Source: Candidatus Propionivibrio dominans
Lineage (GTDB): Bacteria; Pseudomonadota; Gammaproteobacteria; Burkholderiales; Rhodocyclaceae
Length of the DNA: 5,757 nucleotides
Direction of reading: 5' to 3'
Assembly: GCA_016709335.1 (NCBI GenBank)
Contig: JADJNC010000050.1
Span: 1-5,757 of the forward strand
Part shown: piece after piece, positions 1 to 5,402 of the stretch
How the letters are laid out: each line of letters starts with the position of its first letter
Numbering within the stretch: the first letter of the stretch is position 1
Program-made: the position numbers and the translations under genes
Notes under the pieces: model-generated
Seen by the model: only the letters and a program-made list of their open reading frames with translations
Databases searched by the model: none
What the model was told of the DNA's origin: nothing

Positions 1-8
1 TAACCATT

Positions 9-26
9 TGGGATAACTGGGATAAC
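9..26. repeat. Two tandem copies of TGGGATAAC
   Basis: The 9-bp unit TGGGATAAC occurs perfectly at 9-17 and again at 18-26, just before the first gene. The window opens with TAA, which could be the stop codon of a gene lying upstream, but too little sequence is present to say. The repeat could be an operator, a terminase recognition element or chance; nothing in the window decides this. Confidence 0.5.
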
Positions 27-37
27 AAAATTACAAA

Positions 38-398
38 ATGGGTAGAGACAATACACGGCGCAAGATTTCATAGACGCAATTCCAGGCACTGGCGGCATTG
101 TCAGCGCCATAGCGCGCAAGGTCGGCTGCGAATGGAATACGGTAAAAAAGTGGCTCGACAACTATCCGACCGTCAAGCAGGCATACGATAACGAGTGCGA
201 GTCATTGCTCGATCTTGCCGGAAACAACTGTGCCGCGAAACATAAAAGACGGCGATACGGCGGATGCTAAATGGTATCTGGACGAAGAAAGGCAAGCATC
301 GAGGCTATAGCGACCGCATGGAATTGACCGGGGCAGACGGCGGCGATTTGCCTATTGTTATCCTTAGACCTGGAATGTTGGACGATCTCAAAGCATAA
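38..398 (+). pseudogene. terS: Terminase small subunit, interrupted by three single-base frameshifts
   Basis: Small terminase subunits bind the phage packaging site and deliver DNA to the large subunit. Pieces of one protein are seen in three frames. ATG 38 starts MGRD. One base appears missing in the A run at 50-51, giving a join to KYTAQDFIDAIPGTGG. The frame then runs through a helix-turn-helix-like stretch (GGIVSAIARKVGCEWNTVKKW, about 90-150) to about 237. An extra A near 238 leads to NIKDGDTADAKWYL, and an extra G near 280-281 leads to TKKGKHRGYSDRMELTG. The last piece ends LRPGMLDDLKA with TAA at 396-398. Corrected length is about 119 aa. The segment DAKWYLTKKGK followed by YSDRMELTG is typical of phage TerS C-termini, and the position directly before TerL supports the call. 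No clear Shine-Dalgarno site precedes ATG 38. The indels are probably sequencing errors; a decayed prophage gene is the alternative. Confidence 0.75.
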
Positions 399-1045
399 TG
401 GCTACTATCGGGATTACTGAGGATGCGCCCAGACTGCATGGTGGCGCGCTCGAATTTTGGCAGGCGAAAGACCATGAAATCATCCTCAGCGGTCCGTATG
501 AAACCGGGAAAACTTTTGCCGCACTTTATAAGTTGCACGCCTTATTGTCACTGTATAAAAATGCTTCCGCTTTGATGGTGCGCAAAACGTACAGGAGTCT
601 GCGCACATCTGCAATGGCTACGTATGAGCGAAAAGTGCTGGTCGTGCCTCCATCCCACCCGAAAAGTGCGATCAAACCATACGGCGGGGAAGCGCCAGAC
701 TTCTACCAGTATCCGAACGGCTCACGATTGAATGTCGGCGGTATGGATAATGCAGACAAGTTTCTATCAGCGGAGTTTGATTTTATCTATGTCAACCAGG
801 CCGAAGAACTTTTTTTGGATGATTGGGAGAAACTTGCAGGCCGTGCCACGGGCGCGCGGGCAATGCGCCTTTTTCGCAGATTATGGGCGATTGCAATCCA
901 GGATCATCGACGCACTGGATTAAGCAAAGGGAATCCCTCCGCTTGCTGGAAAGCCGTCATGCTGACAACCCTATGCTTTACGATCAGGACAAATCGGACT
1001 GGACAGCGCAGGGCAGGCGGACGTTATCTATTTTGGACAGTCTAA
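398..1045 (+). CDS. terL: Terminase large subunit, N-terminal ATPase piece
   Basis: This is the ATPase motor half of the DNA-packaging terminase. ATG 398 overlaps the TAA of the small subunit by one base (TAATG). A P-loop GPYETGKT is at residues 32-39 (Walker A), the conserved RKTYRSLRTS block is at 62-71, and a Walker B-like strand FIYVNQAEEL is at 129-138, with E136/E137 as candidate catalytic glutamates. Family-like sequence stops near base 856, after GRATG. Beyond that the frame gives nonsense up to the stop at 1043-1045, while the expected continuation is in the next frame. One base is probably missing in the GGG run at about 855-858. With both frameshifts repaired the whole gene spans 398-1717 and gives about 439 aa, a normal TerL length. 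The family call is firm; whether the gene is broken in the real genome is unknown. Confidence 0.85.
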   Translation: MATIGITEDAPRLHGGALEFWQAKDHEIILSGPYETGKTFAALYKLHALLSLYKNASALMVRKTYRSLRTSAMATYERKVLVVPPSHPKSAIKPYGGEAPDFYQYPNGSRLNVGGMDNADKFLSAEFDFIYVNQAEELFLDDWEKLAGRATGARAMRLFRRLWAIAIQDHRRTGLSKGNPSACWKAVMLTTLCFTIRTNRTGQRRAGGRYLFWTV

Positions 1046-1116
1046 CGGGCGTTCGGTATAAGCGCGGTCGGCTCGGTCTGTGGGGTTGCCGCCGAGGGGC
1101 AGGTATACGAATTTGA
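823..1116 (+). CDS. terL: Terminase large subunit, middle piece in a shifted frame
   Basis: Only about 857-1083 of this frame belongs to the protein; the residues encoded from ATG 823 to about 856 are out-of-frame translation of the preceding piece. The true part begins RAGNAPFSQIMGDCNPG, followed by THWI. The GDCNPG segment matches the usual position of the coupling motif (motif III) that links ATP hydrolysis to DNA movement in terminases. It ends with LTGVRYKRGRLGLW, which in this family leads directly into an AAEG block. That block is found in the first frame again from about 1085, so one extra G in the GGGG run at 1082-1085 is the likely cause. This piece would not be translated alone; it is evidence for a compensating -1/+1 pair of indels within one gene. 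Confidence 0.7.
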   Translation: MGETCRPCHGRAGNAPFSQIMGDCNPGSSTHWIKQRESLRLLESRHADNPMLYDQDKSDWTAQGRRTLSILDSLTGVRYKRGRLGLWGCRRGAGIRI

Positions 1117-1717
1117 TCCGGCCATTCACAACACAGCATGGGACAGACAGTACGACCAACGTCCTCGATACCGGGCTATTGATTTTGGGTATAACAATCC
1201 GTTTGTCTGTCAGTGGTACGTGGAAGATTTTGACGGGCGACTAATCATGTATCGGCAAATATATATGACGGGGCGAACAGTCCGACGCCATGCGGAACAA
1301 ATCAATCAATTGTCTGCTGGCGAGAAAATCATTGCAACCATTTGTGATCATGATGCAGAGGACAGAGCCACGCTAGAGGAGAATGGGATACCGACGGTTG
1401 CGGCTGACAAACGAATATCTGTTGGGATCGAAAAGGTTCAAGAACGTCTAGCAAAGTCAGGCGATGGAAAGCCCCGCTTAATGTTTGCGCTCGATTCCCT
1501 GGTTGAGGTGGACAACTCCCTGCGGGATCGCTTCCAGCCAATCAGCACGGAAGAAGAATTTGCGATGTACACCTATCCCGCTGGCGAGGAAGGTAAAATC
1601 ACAAAAGAAGCGCCGACGGACCTTTATAATCACGGTATGGATGCATTGCGCTATATGATTATGTTCCATGCCAGCGCCGGACGCCCGCGCAAACGGGCAA
1701 CGGTGAGGGAATACTGA
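1085..1717 (+). CDS. terL: Terminase large subunit, C-terminal nuclease piece
   Basis: This is the RNase H-like nuclease domain that cuts concatemeric phage DNA during headful or site-specific packaging. It is in the same frame as the N-terminal piece. It opens with VAAEGQVYEFDPAIH, then AIDFGYNNPF (first acidic residue, Asp codon 1181-1183), CDHDAEDRATLEENG (second acidic cluster, codons 1346-1363), and NHGMDALRYMI (third acidic residue, Asp codon 1640-1642). These three positions match the metal-binding acidic triad of TerL nucleases. A GTG at 1220 could serve as an apparent start for an isolated fragment, but it codes for Val inside the protein and is not a real start. The stop TGA at 1715-1717 overlaps the methyltransferase ATG, so the two genes are translationally linked. 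The piece is intact from 1085 to its stop. Confidence 0.85.
   Translation, partial: VAAEGQVYEFDPAIHNTAWDRQYDQRPRYRAIDFGYNNPFVCQWYVEDFDGRLIMYRQIYMTGRTVRRHAEQINQLSAGEKIIATICDHDAEDRATLEENGIPTVAADKRISVGIEKVQERLAKSGDGKPRLMFALDSLVEVDNSLRDRFQPISTEEEFAMYTYPAGEEGKITKEAPTDLYNHGMDALRYMIMFHASAGRPRKRATVREY
1705..1710 (+). promoter_or_regulatory. Ribosome binding site of the methyltransferase
   Basis: GAGGGA lies six bases before ATG 1717, inside the last codons of the large terminase gene. It supports ATG 1717 as the start, together with the TGATG stop/start overlap. Confidence 0.6.
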
Positions 1718-3858
1718 TGACCTACACCGTACACAACGGCGATTGTCTGGAGGTCATGCGCACAATGGCAGACAACAGCATCGACGCCATTGTTACCGAT
1801 CCACCGTATGGGTTATCCAAGGGCGATTCCATGCAGGGCATTTCGGATCGTGTCTACAATGCTTTGTTTAAGGTCGGATTCCCACAACTCTACGAGTGGC
1901 ACGCCGAGAAGATTCAAGGCTTCGACCTTTTTGGCGTAACGGGTGACGGTGCGTTTCTGGGAGTCGTAAACGGGGCCATCGGGGTAAACTCTGGGGTCAG
2001 CATGCCAGAAAGTGCCATTCACTTCGACAGCGATTCGGTCGTCAATGAAGAAATCAATAATGGCGATGTAGCGTCCGGTCTTGGGGTTCCTAATTTTGAC
2101 TTGTCGGTCAAAGGAAATTCCCAGTTTGGTCAGTTCCTTGGCAACTTCATTCTCAAGTTTGGAAACGTGGAAGCCTTCAGTGCGTCGGGAAATGTGCCGA
2201 ATGGTTGCTTGGCGGAGGCGTTCCTTGGTGGCTTCGCTGTGCCCATCTTTGCCGAGTCGCCGTCTGGTTTTCCATGCTTTGATTGCGCCGGGGCGTCTAT
2301 CGTATTCGGTAATACTGTAAGGGTTGACTACGATTCGGCCCGTAAGTCCTGCGCCACGTCCAATGTAGTGACATTCTCTGGAACAGTAAATTCCTTGATG
2401 CTTAGATTTGACCTGAGCGGGACTCCGGTAGAACTTCTTGCCACACGTAGAGCAAACGAACTCGCTACTTTTGGTCAGATTCTTGGAGCGCAACTCGTAA
2501 GAGCATTTCCGGCTGCAAGTGGTTTGGCGTCCAAAGCGGAGCCTCGTCGGGTCAGCTTCGTAAGTGTTGCCGCAGACGGGACACGTTCTAATTACTGGTT
2601 CCATTTGTGGGTTCCTTCATCTGTTGACATTGCGTCCATTATACCACGTGGCGGGTTTATGGGCAAAGACTGGGATTCAATTTTGCCAGACCCGCAAATT
2701 TGGCGGGAGGCGCTGCGGGTGCTGAAACCGGGCGGTCATCTGCTGGCGTTCGGCGGGACTCGCACTTATCACCGGATGGCCGTCAACATCGAGGATGCAG
2801 GTTTCGAGATTCGTGACCAGATTCAATGGCTGTACGGGAGCGGCTTTCCGAAATCGCACGACGTGAGCAAGGCCATTGATAAGGCGGCGGGCGTAGAGCC
2901 TATACAGACAGGAATGACCAAACGGGCAAGCATACAGCGCAATGGCACGGGCGAAACATGGGATCGGGGCGCTTTCGCCTCACATCCAGAACATACAAAA
3001 CAGGTTTCCGTCACCGCCCCAGCCACGCCGGACGCCGCCCGTTGGAACGGTTTCGGCACGGCGCTCAAGCCCGCCAACGAGCCTATATGCATGGCACGCA
3101 AGCCGCTGACCGGAACCGTTGCGGCGAACGTGCTGGAGTGGGGGACAGGTGCGATCAACGTGGACGGTTGTCGGGTGGGGACGGAAGAAATAATCAACAA
3201 GCCGGCCTCATCGCTTGGCAATGGGCTAACAATGGCAGGCGGTATTGCGCAAATAGGTAGAAAAGGAACCGTAAGTCTCGGTCGCTGGCCGGCGAACGTC
3301 ATTCACGACGGCAGCGCCGAGGTGGTGGGGTTGTTTCCGGAGACAGGGCCAAGCAAGGCGGCGAATCGTGGGCGTGGTTATGGCGACGGCATATTTACAA
3401 ACGATTGCGACTATACCGGTACGATTCGAGGATACGACGATCTAGGTGGTAGCGCCGCCCGCTTTTTCTACACGGCGAAAGCGAGCAAGGCCGAACGGGA
3501 TGCCGGGCTTGATGGGTTGCCGACAAAGCAGCGTGGCGGCAATCGCCCCAATAGCATGGATGCTTCTAGCAAGTTTCCAGATCACGATCATCGCATCATG
3601 GGCGGCAACCATCACCCAACCGTAAAGCCCGTTGCCCTCATGCGCTACCTGTGCCGACTCATCACGCCGCCGGGCGGAACCGTGCTAGACCCGTTCTGCG
3701 GTTCAGGCTCTACCGGCGTGGCGGCGATGCAAGAGGGATTCCGGTTTATCGGGATCGAGCGTGATGCCGAGTACATCGAGATTGCGCAATTGCGCATTGC
3801 ACATGCAGTAGCAGACCAGGCTTTCGGGCTTTTCAGCCTGGAAAATGAGGTGGACTGA
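1717..3858 (+). CDS. Beta-class DNA (N6-adenine or N4-cytosine) methyltransferase, split by an in-frame 279-codon insertion
   Basis: This enzyme transfers a methyl group from S-adenosylmethionine to an amino group of adenine or cytosine in DNA. Motif order is that of the beta class: catalytic DPPY at residues 28-31, LKPGGHLLAFGGTRTYHR near 336-353, a long variable target-recognition region (about 380-620), HPTVKP (motif X) at 633-638, DPFCGSGSTG (motif I, AdoMet binding) at 658-667, and FIGIERD (motif II) at 677-683. DPPY favours adenine-N6. In relatives DPPYGLS is followed at once by FMGK and a WD pair. Here residues 35-313 (1819-2655) intervene and resemble no methylase; they are the reverse complement of an endonuclease gene. 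The native part would be 434 aa, a usual phage methylase length. The insert follows the catalytic motif directly, so activity is doubtful, although a loop after motif IV may tolerate extra length. The stop overlaps the portal ATG (TGATG). No other frameshift is seen. Confidence 0.88.
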   Translation: MTYTVHNGDCLEVMRTMADNSIDAIVTDPPYGLSKGDSMQGISDRVYNALFKVGFPQLYEWHAEKIQGFDLFGVTGDGAFLGVVNGAIGVNSGVSMPESAIHFDSDSVVNEEINNGDVASGLGVPNFDLSVKGNSQFGQFLGNFILKFGNVEAFSASGNVPNGCLAEAFLGGFAVPIFAESPSGFPCFDCAGASIVFGNTVRVDYDSARKSCATSNVVTFSGTVNSLMLRFDLSGTPVELLATRRANELATFGQILGAQLVRAFPAASGLASKAEPRRVSFVSVAADGTRSNYWFHLWVPSSVDIASIIPRGGFMGKDWDSILPDPQIWREALRVLKPGGHLLAFGGTRTYHRMAVNIEDAGFEIRDQIQWLYGSGFPKSHDVSKAIDKAAGVEPIQTGMTKRASIQRNGTGETWDRGAFASHPEHTKQVSVTAPATPDAARWNGFGTALKPANEPICMARKPLTGTVAANVLEWGTGAINVDGCRVGTEEIINKPASSLGNGLTMAGGIAQIGRKGTVSLGRWPANVIHDGSAEVVGLFPETGPSKAANRGRGYGDGIFTNDCDYTGTIRGYDDLGGSAARFFYTAKASKAERDAGLDGLPTKQRGGNRPNSMDASSKFPDHDHRIMGGNHHPTVKPVALMRYLCRLITPPGGTVLDPFCGSGSTGVAAMQEGFRFIGIERDAEYIEIAQLRIAHAVADQAFGLFSLENEVD
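1813..2604 (-). CDS. Putative homing endonuclease (two zinc modules, NUMOD3-like segment, Vsr-like EDxHD nuclease)
   Basis: A 263-aa protein lies antisense inside the methyltransferase. Residues 8-34 carry CPVC and CSRKC and residues 51-78 carry CSTC and CSREC, two Cys4 zinc-binding modules of the type found at the N-terminus of many phage homing endonucleases. Residues 117-139 (LGKDGHSEATKERLRQA, then T) resemble the DNA-binding NUMOD3 motif. Residues 148-245 match a very-short-patch-repair (Vsr)-like fold: SKLENEVAKELTKLGI, then IIDFFIDD, AVEVNGTFWHADP and LGVPLVELWESDL. E151 (or E153), D184, H201 and D203 are candidate catalytic residues of the EDxHD homing endonuclease class (I-Bth0305I type). 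By family it would make a site-specific break in uninterrupted methylase genes and spread by repair. A true Vsr mismatch nuclease is less likely because of the extra DNA-binding modules and the insertion site. ATG 2602-2604 is preceded by AAGGAA and a promoter. The stop (complement of 1813-1815) falls in the Leu33 codon of the methylase. Confidence 0.8.
   Translation of the reverse strand: MEPVIRTCPVCGNTYEADPTRLRFGRQTTCSRKCSYELRSKNLTKSSEFVCSTCGKKFYRSPAQVKSKHQGIYCSRECHYIGRGAGLTGRIVVNPYSITEYDRRPGAIKAWKTRRRLGKDGHSEATKERLRQATIRHISRRTEGFHVSKLENEVAKELTKLGISFDRQVKIRNPKTGRYIAIIDFFIDDRIAVEVNGTFWHADPRVYPDGPVYDSQKRTVTRYAKKVEALNLLGVPLVELWESDLKQSIVDTIRNALHGIALG
2612..2617 (-). promoter_or_regulatory. Ribosome binding site of the endonuclease gene
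   Basis: Read on the minus strand, AAGGAA lies seven bases before the ATG at 2604-2602. The spacing and sequence fit a Shine-Dalgarno site and fix the start of the endonuclease. Confidence 0.65.
2638..2666 (-). promoter_or_regulatory. Candidate sigma70 promoter of the endonuclease gene
   Basis: On the minus strand a perfect -10 hexamer TATAAT (2643-2638) is preceded, after exactly 17 bp, by TTGCCC (2666-2661), which matches the -35 consensus TTGACA at four of six positions. The expected start of transcription is near 2631, giving a leader of about 27 bases that contains the AAGGAA site. The -35 box lies in the methylase codons for Gly-Lys of FMGK, outside the insert, while the -10 lies inside it. 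It points against the direction of the phage operon. Confidence 0.6.
2644..2651. repeat. Perfect palindrome CCACGTGG in the promoter spacer
   Basis: The 8-bp sequence is its own reverse complement. It lies between the -35 and -10 boxes of the endonuclease promoter and four bases from the right junction of the insert. It could be a repressor site or chance; 8 bp is short. Confidence 0.35.
3847..3853 (+). promoter_or_regulatory. Ribosome binding site of the portal gene
   Basis: GAGGTGG ends four bases before ATG 3858, within the last codons of the methylase. With the TGATG overlap it supports this start and suggests that portal translation depends on ribosomes reading through the end of the methylase. 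Confidence 0.55.
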
Positions 3859-4610
3859 TGATTGATATAACTCAATTGACGCCGGCAGAACTAGAACGCT
3901 TTATCCACATGCAAGCCATTGTTGACAGGCAGGCTTCGGCGGCGGCGCAAGTGCGTGCGCTGCGCGCCTACTATGCTGGCGATCATCCAACGATGCTCAC
4001 CCAGCGGCAACAGGAATTTTTGGGGCCGTTGGTCGAGGGCAGGCAATTCACCTTCTCGCATAACCTGGTGCGCAGTGTTGTTGACACGCTGCGTGAGCGT
4101 TTGGATTTGTCCGGCTTCACCGTCAATGGGGCCGGCATAGATGACGCTGATATCGAAGATGCGCCAGAACCGGCGGCGCACCTGCAGCGCTTGTTCTGGC
4201 GCTGGTGGGCAGGGAATCAAATTGATTCTCAGCAAATCACAATTTACCGGCGTGCCTTGCGGGACGGAAAAAGCTACATCATTGTCGATTGGGACGGCCA
4301 GAAGGGGATGCCTCGCTTCACATTGCACAGCCTCGACGCCGGCGACGTTGAACCGGGGATCATGCTGCATCACGATCCGGAGGATCATAACCGGATTCTG
4401 TATGCGACGAGATATTTCTATACGTTCGATCCGTTGAATCCAGGAAGGACAGGCGTCCAGCGTAAGACGATTTACTTGCCGGGGGAAATCCGCAAGTACA
4501 TCCAGGGCAAGGCGGGACAATGGGATGCCTACATGGACAGCGGCGATCTATCCTGGCCGCTCAGCTGGGTAGATGCTCAGGGGAGCACCGCTTGGTATTC
4601 CAGTAATTGA
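3858..4610 (+). CDS. Portal protein, N-terminal piece (SPP1 gp6-like)
   Basis: Portal proteins form the dodecameric ring at one capsid vertex through which terminase pumps DNA. The piece starts MIDITQLTPAELERF and contains family-like segments: RALRAYYAGDHP (about residues 34-45), FSHNLVRSVVDTLRERLDL (about 66-84), ALRDGKSYIIVDWD (about 135-148), RILYATRYFYTFD (about 179-191) and YLPGEIRKYI (about 206-215). The pattern of a helical N-terminus, then 'NLVRSVVDT', then a beta-rich wing fits the SPP1 Gp6-like portal family, as does the position downstream of TerL. Family-like sequence ends near base 4580 (SWVDAQG), after which the last residues up to the TGA at 4608-4610 are out of frame. The continuation is in the next frame. 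The corrected gene covers 3858-5402 and encodes about 513 aa, a normal portal length. Confidence 0.8.
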   Translation: MIDITQLTPAELERFIHMQAIVDRQASAAAQVRALRAYYAGDHPTMLTQRQQEFLGPLVEGRQFTFSHNLVRSVVDTLRERLDLSGFTVNGAGIDDADIEDAPEPAAHLQRLFWRWWAGNQIDSQQITIYRRALRDGKSYIIVDWDGQKGMPRFTLHSLDAGDVEPGIMLHHDPEDHNRILYATRYFYTFDPLNPGRTGVQRKTIYLPGEIRKYIQGKAGQWDAYMDSGDLSWPLSWVDAQGSTAWYSSN

Positions 4611-4731
4611 GTTTGAAACCCCGGCGGTTCTGAAATGGATCAGATCATCGGGCTACAGAATGCGCTCAACAAAAACCTGGCTGGATTTGATAGCGGCGGC
4701 TGACACGAGCGGCTTCCCCGCTGATTGCTGG
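4579..4731 (+). pseudogene. Portal protein, middle segment with about five clustered indels
   Basis: Portal sequence continues here but changes frame repeatedly. APLGIPVIEFETP (about 4585-4622) is in one frame, GGSEMDQIIGLQNALNK (4623-4671) in another, TWLDLIAAADTSGFP (about 4673-4717) back in the former, then PLIA, and finally LAEYTTEGG joins the C-terminal piece. The changes fit an extra base at 4580-4585 (GGGGA), a missing C at 4620-4623 (CCCC), an extra A at 4669-4673 (AAAAA), an extra C at 4716-4719 (CCCC) and an extra base near 4728-4731. The net change is a multiple of three, so both ends share one frame. Nearly all lie in homopolymers, which favours sequencing error. Confidence 0.7.
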
Positions 4732-5402
4732 CTGAATACACGACAGAAGGCGGATTCAACCCTATCGCCGACGATGCCAACATCGAAGGCGACGACGAGT
4801 TGCATATCAGCCCAGCGCGCGTCATCCAGGTAGATAATGCGCGTGTCCATCGCCTTGAGGCTGCGAATCTTCTACCGATGATTGAAACGAAAGAGGCGTT
4901 CGTGCAGGCGATCGCCGGAGTTAGTCGGATACCAGTCTATTACTTGCAACCGGTTGGCGGCGCAGAAGTGCCAAGCGGCGAGGCGCTCAAACAGTTAGAG
5001 TCCGGCCTGGTCAAGCGAGTCCAGGAGCGCCAGCTTGTTTTCGGCCAGGCGTGGGCGGATGCGATGGAAATCGCTTACAATATCGCCAAAACTTTTGGTG
5101 CTGGCCTGCCGGAAGTCGAACCGTTGAACATTCAGGCGCAATGGACGGATGCCAACGTGCGCAACGAATTGCAGCAGGCGCAGGTAGCGGAAGCGTACAA
5201 GCGGCTGGGCGTGCCGGATGACGTCGTATGGACGACATTGGGGTTCACGCCGACCGACATTGCCGGATTCAAGGGACAGGCGAGACGAGAGGAAGCGGTG
5301 ACAGTGGCAGCCATTGCAGGTGAATTGCGCCGTGCAGGTCTGGCAGCGCAGCGACCGGCGGATAGCACGCCACCCGTACAACAGAATGGAGGGATATTGT
5401 GA
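4725..5402 (+). CDS. Portal protein, C-terminal piece
   Basis: This frame carries the C-terminal half of the portal: GDDELHISPARVIQVDN, then LPMIETKEAFVQAIAGVSRI, the conserved IPVYYLQPVGGAEVPSGEAL and QLESGLVKRVQERQLVFG, and a helical tail ending PPVQQNGGIL. The PxYYL followed by a PSGEAL block and a long helix is characteristic of SPP1-type portals, where this region builds the stem, tunnel loop and crown. The TTG at 4725 is only an apparent start; the real protein begins at 3858. The frame is clean to the TGA at 5400-5402, which overlaps the GTG start of the next gene (GTGA). It should be read as one gene with the N-terminal piece. Confidence 0.78.
   Translation: MLAEYTTEGGFNPIADDANIEGDDELHISPARVIQVDNARVHRLEAANLLPMIETKEAFVQAIAGVSRIPVYYLQPVGGAEVPSGEALKQLESGLVKRVQERQLVFGQAWADAMEIAYNIAKTFGAGLPEVEPLNIQAQWTDANVRNELQQAQVAEAYKRLGVPDDVVWTTLGFTPTDIAGFKGQARREEAVTVAAIAGELRRAGLAAQRPADSTPPVQQNGGIL
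5388..5393 (+). promoter_or_regulatory. Ribosome binding site deciding a GTG start
   Basis: GGAGGG lies five bases before GTG 5399. It is the strongest Shine-Dalgarno match among the plus-strand genes and decides the GTG start of the next small gene. Confidence 0.65.

Larger units (their letters stand above)
1819..2655. mobile_element. 837-bp endonuclease-bearing insertion in the methyltransferase gene
   Basis: The boundaries are inferred from the protein: DPPYGLS ends at 1818 and FMGKDWD begins at 2656, and these blocks are adjacent in related methylases. The insert is 279 codons long, so the reading frame is kept. Almost all of it is the minus-strand endonuclease gene; only about 51 bp at the right end (2605-2655) is non-coding and holds its promoter and ribosome site. 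That is too little for a group I or II intron core. No inverted repeats or clear target-site duplication are seen, though GGGTTAT (1810-1816) and GGGTTTAT (2653-2660) are near-identical at the two junctions. The exact DNA ends may be off by a few bases. Confidence 0.72.

Noticed and set aside
855..1085. Programmed ribosomal frameshifting in the large terminase
   Set aside because: Two opposite shifts within 230 bp at GGG/GGGG runs, without a slippery heptamer plus downstream structure, fit compensating indels better. Similar indels occur in three other genes.
1819..2655. The insert as an intein in the methylase
   Set aside because: The plus-strand translation of the insert starts Lys-Gly-Asp and ends Arg-Gly-Gly. 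It lacks the N-terminal Cys/Ser and C-terminal His-Asn splice residues and looks like antisense translation, while the minus strand encodes a recognisable protein.
1819..2655. The insert as a group I or group II intron
   Set aside because: The endonuclease gene fills all but about 51 bp, leaving no room for a ribozyme core unless it overlaps the coding region. I see no core elements, and open frame through the insert is not needed for an intron. RNA testing would settle it.
2958..3260. 100-codon plus-strand frame within the methylase
   Set aside because: It overlaps well-supported methylase sequence in another frame and its translation is arginine-rich shadow sequence.
2823..3302. 159-codon minus-strand frame opposite the methylase target-recognition region
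   Set aside because: No ribosome site or recognisable motif; the sequence is proline, alanine and serine-rich as expected for the reverse of GC-rich coding DNA.
3891..4520. 209-codon open frame antisense to the portal gene
   Set aside because: Its translation shows no family motif, and the plus strand encodes a clear portal protein. It is a chance frame in the codon-aligned antisense register.
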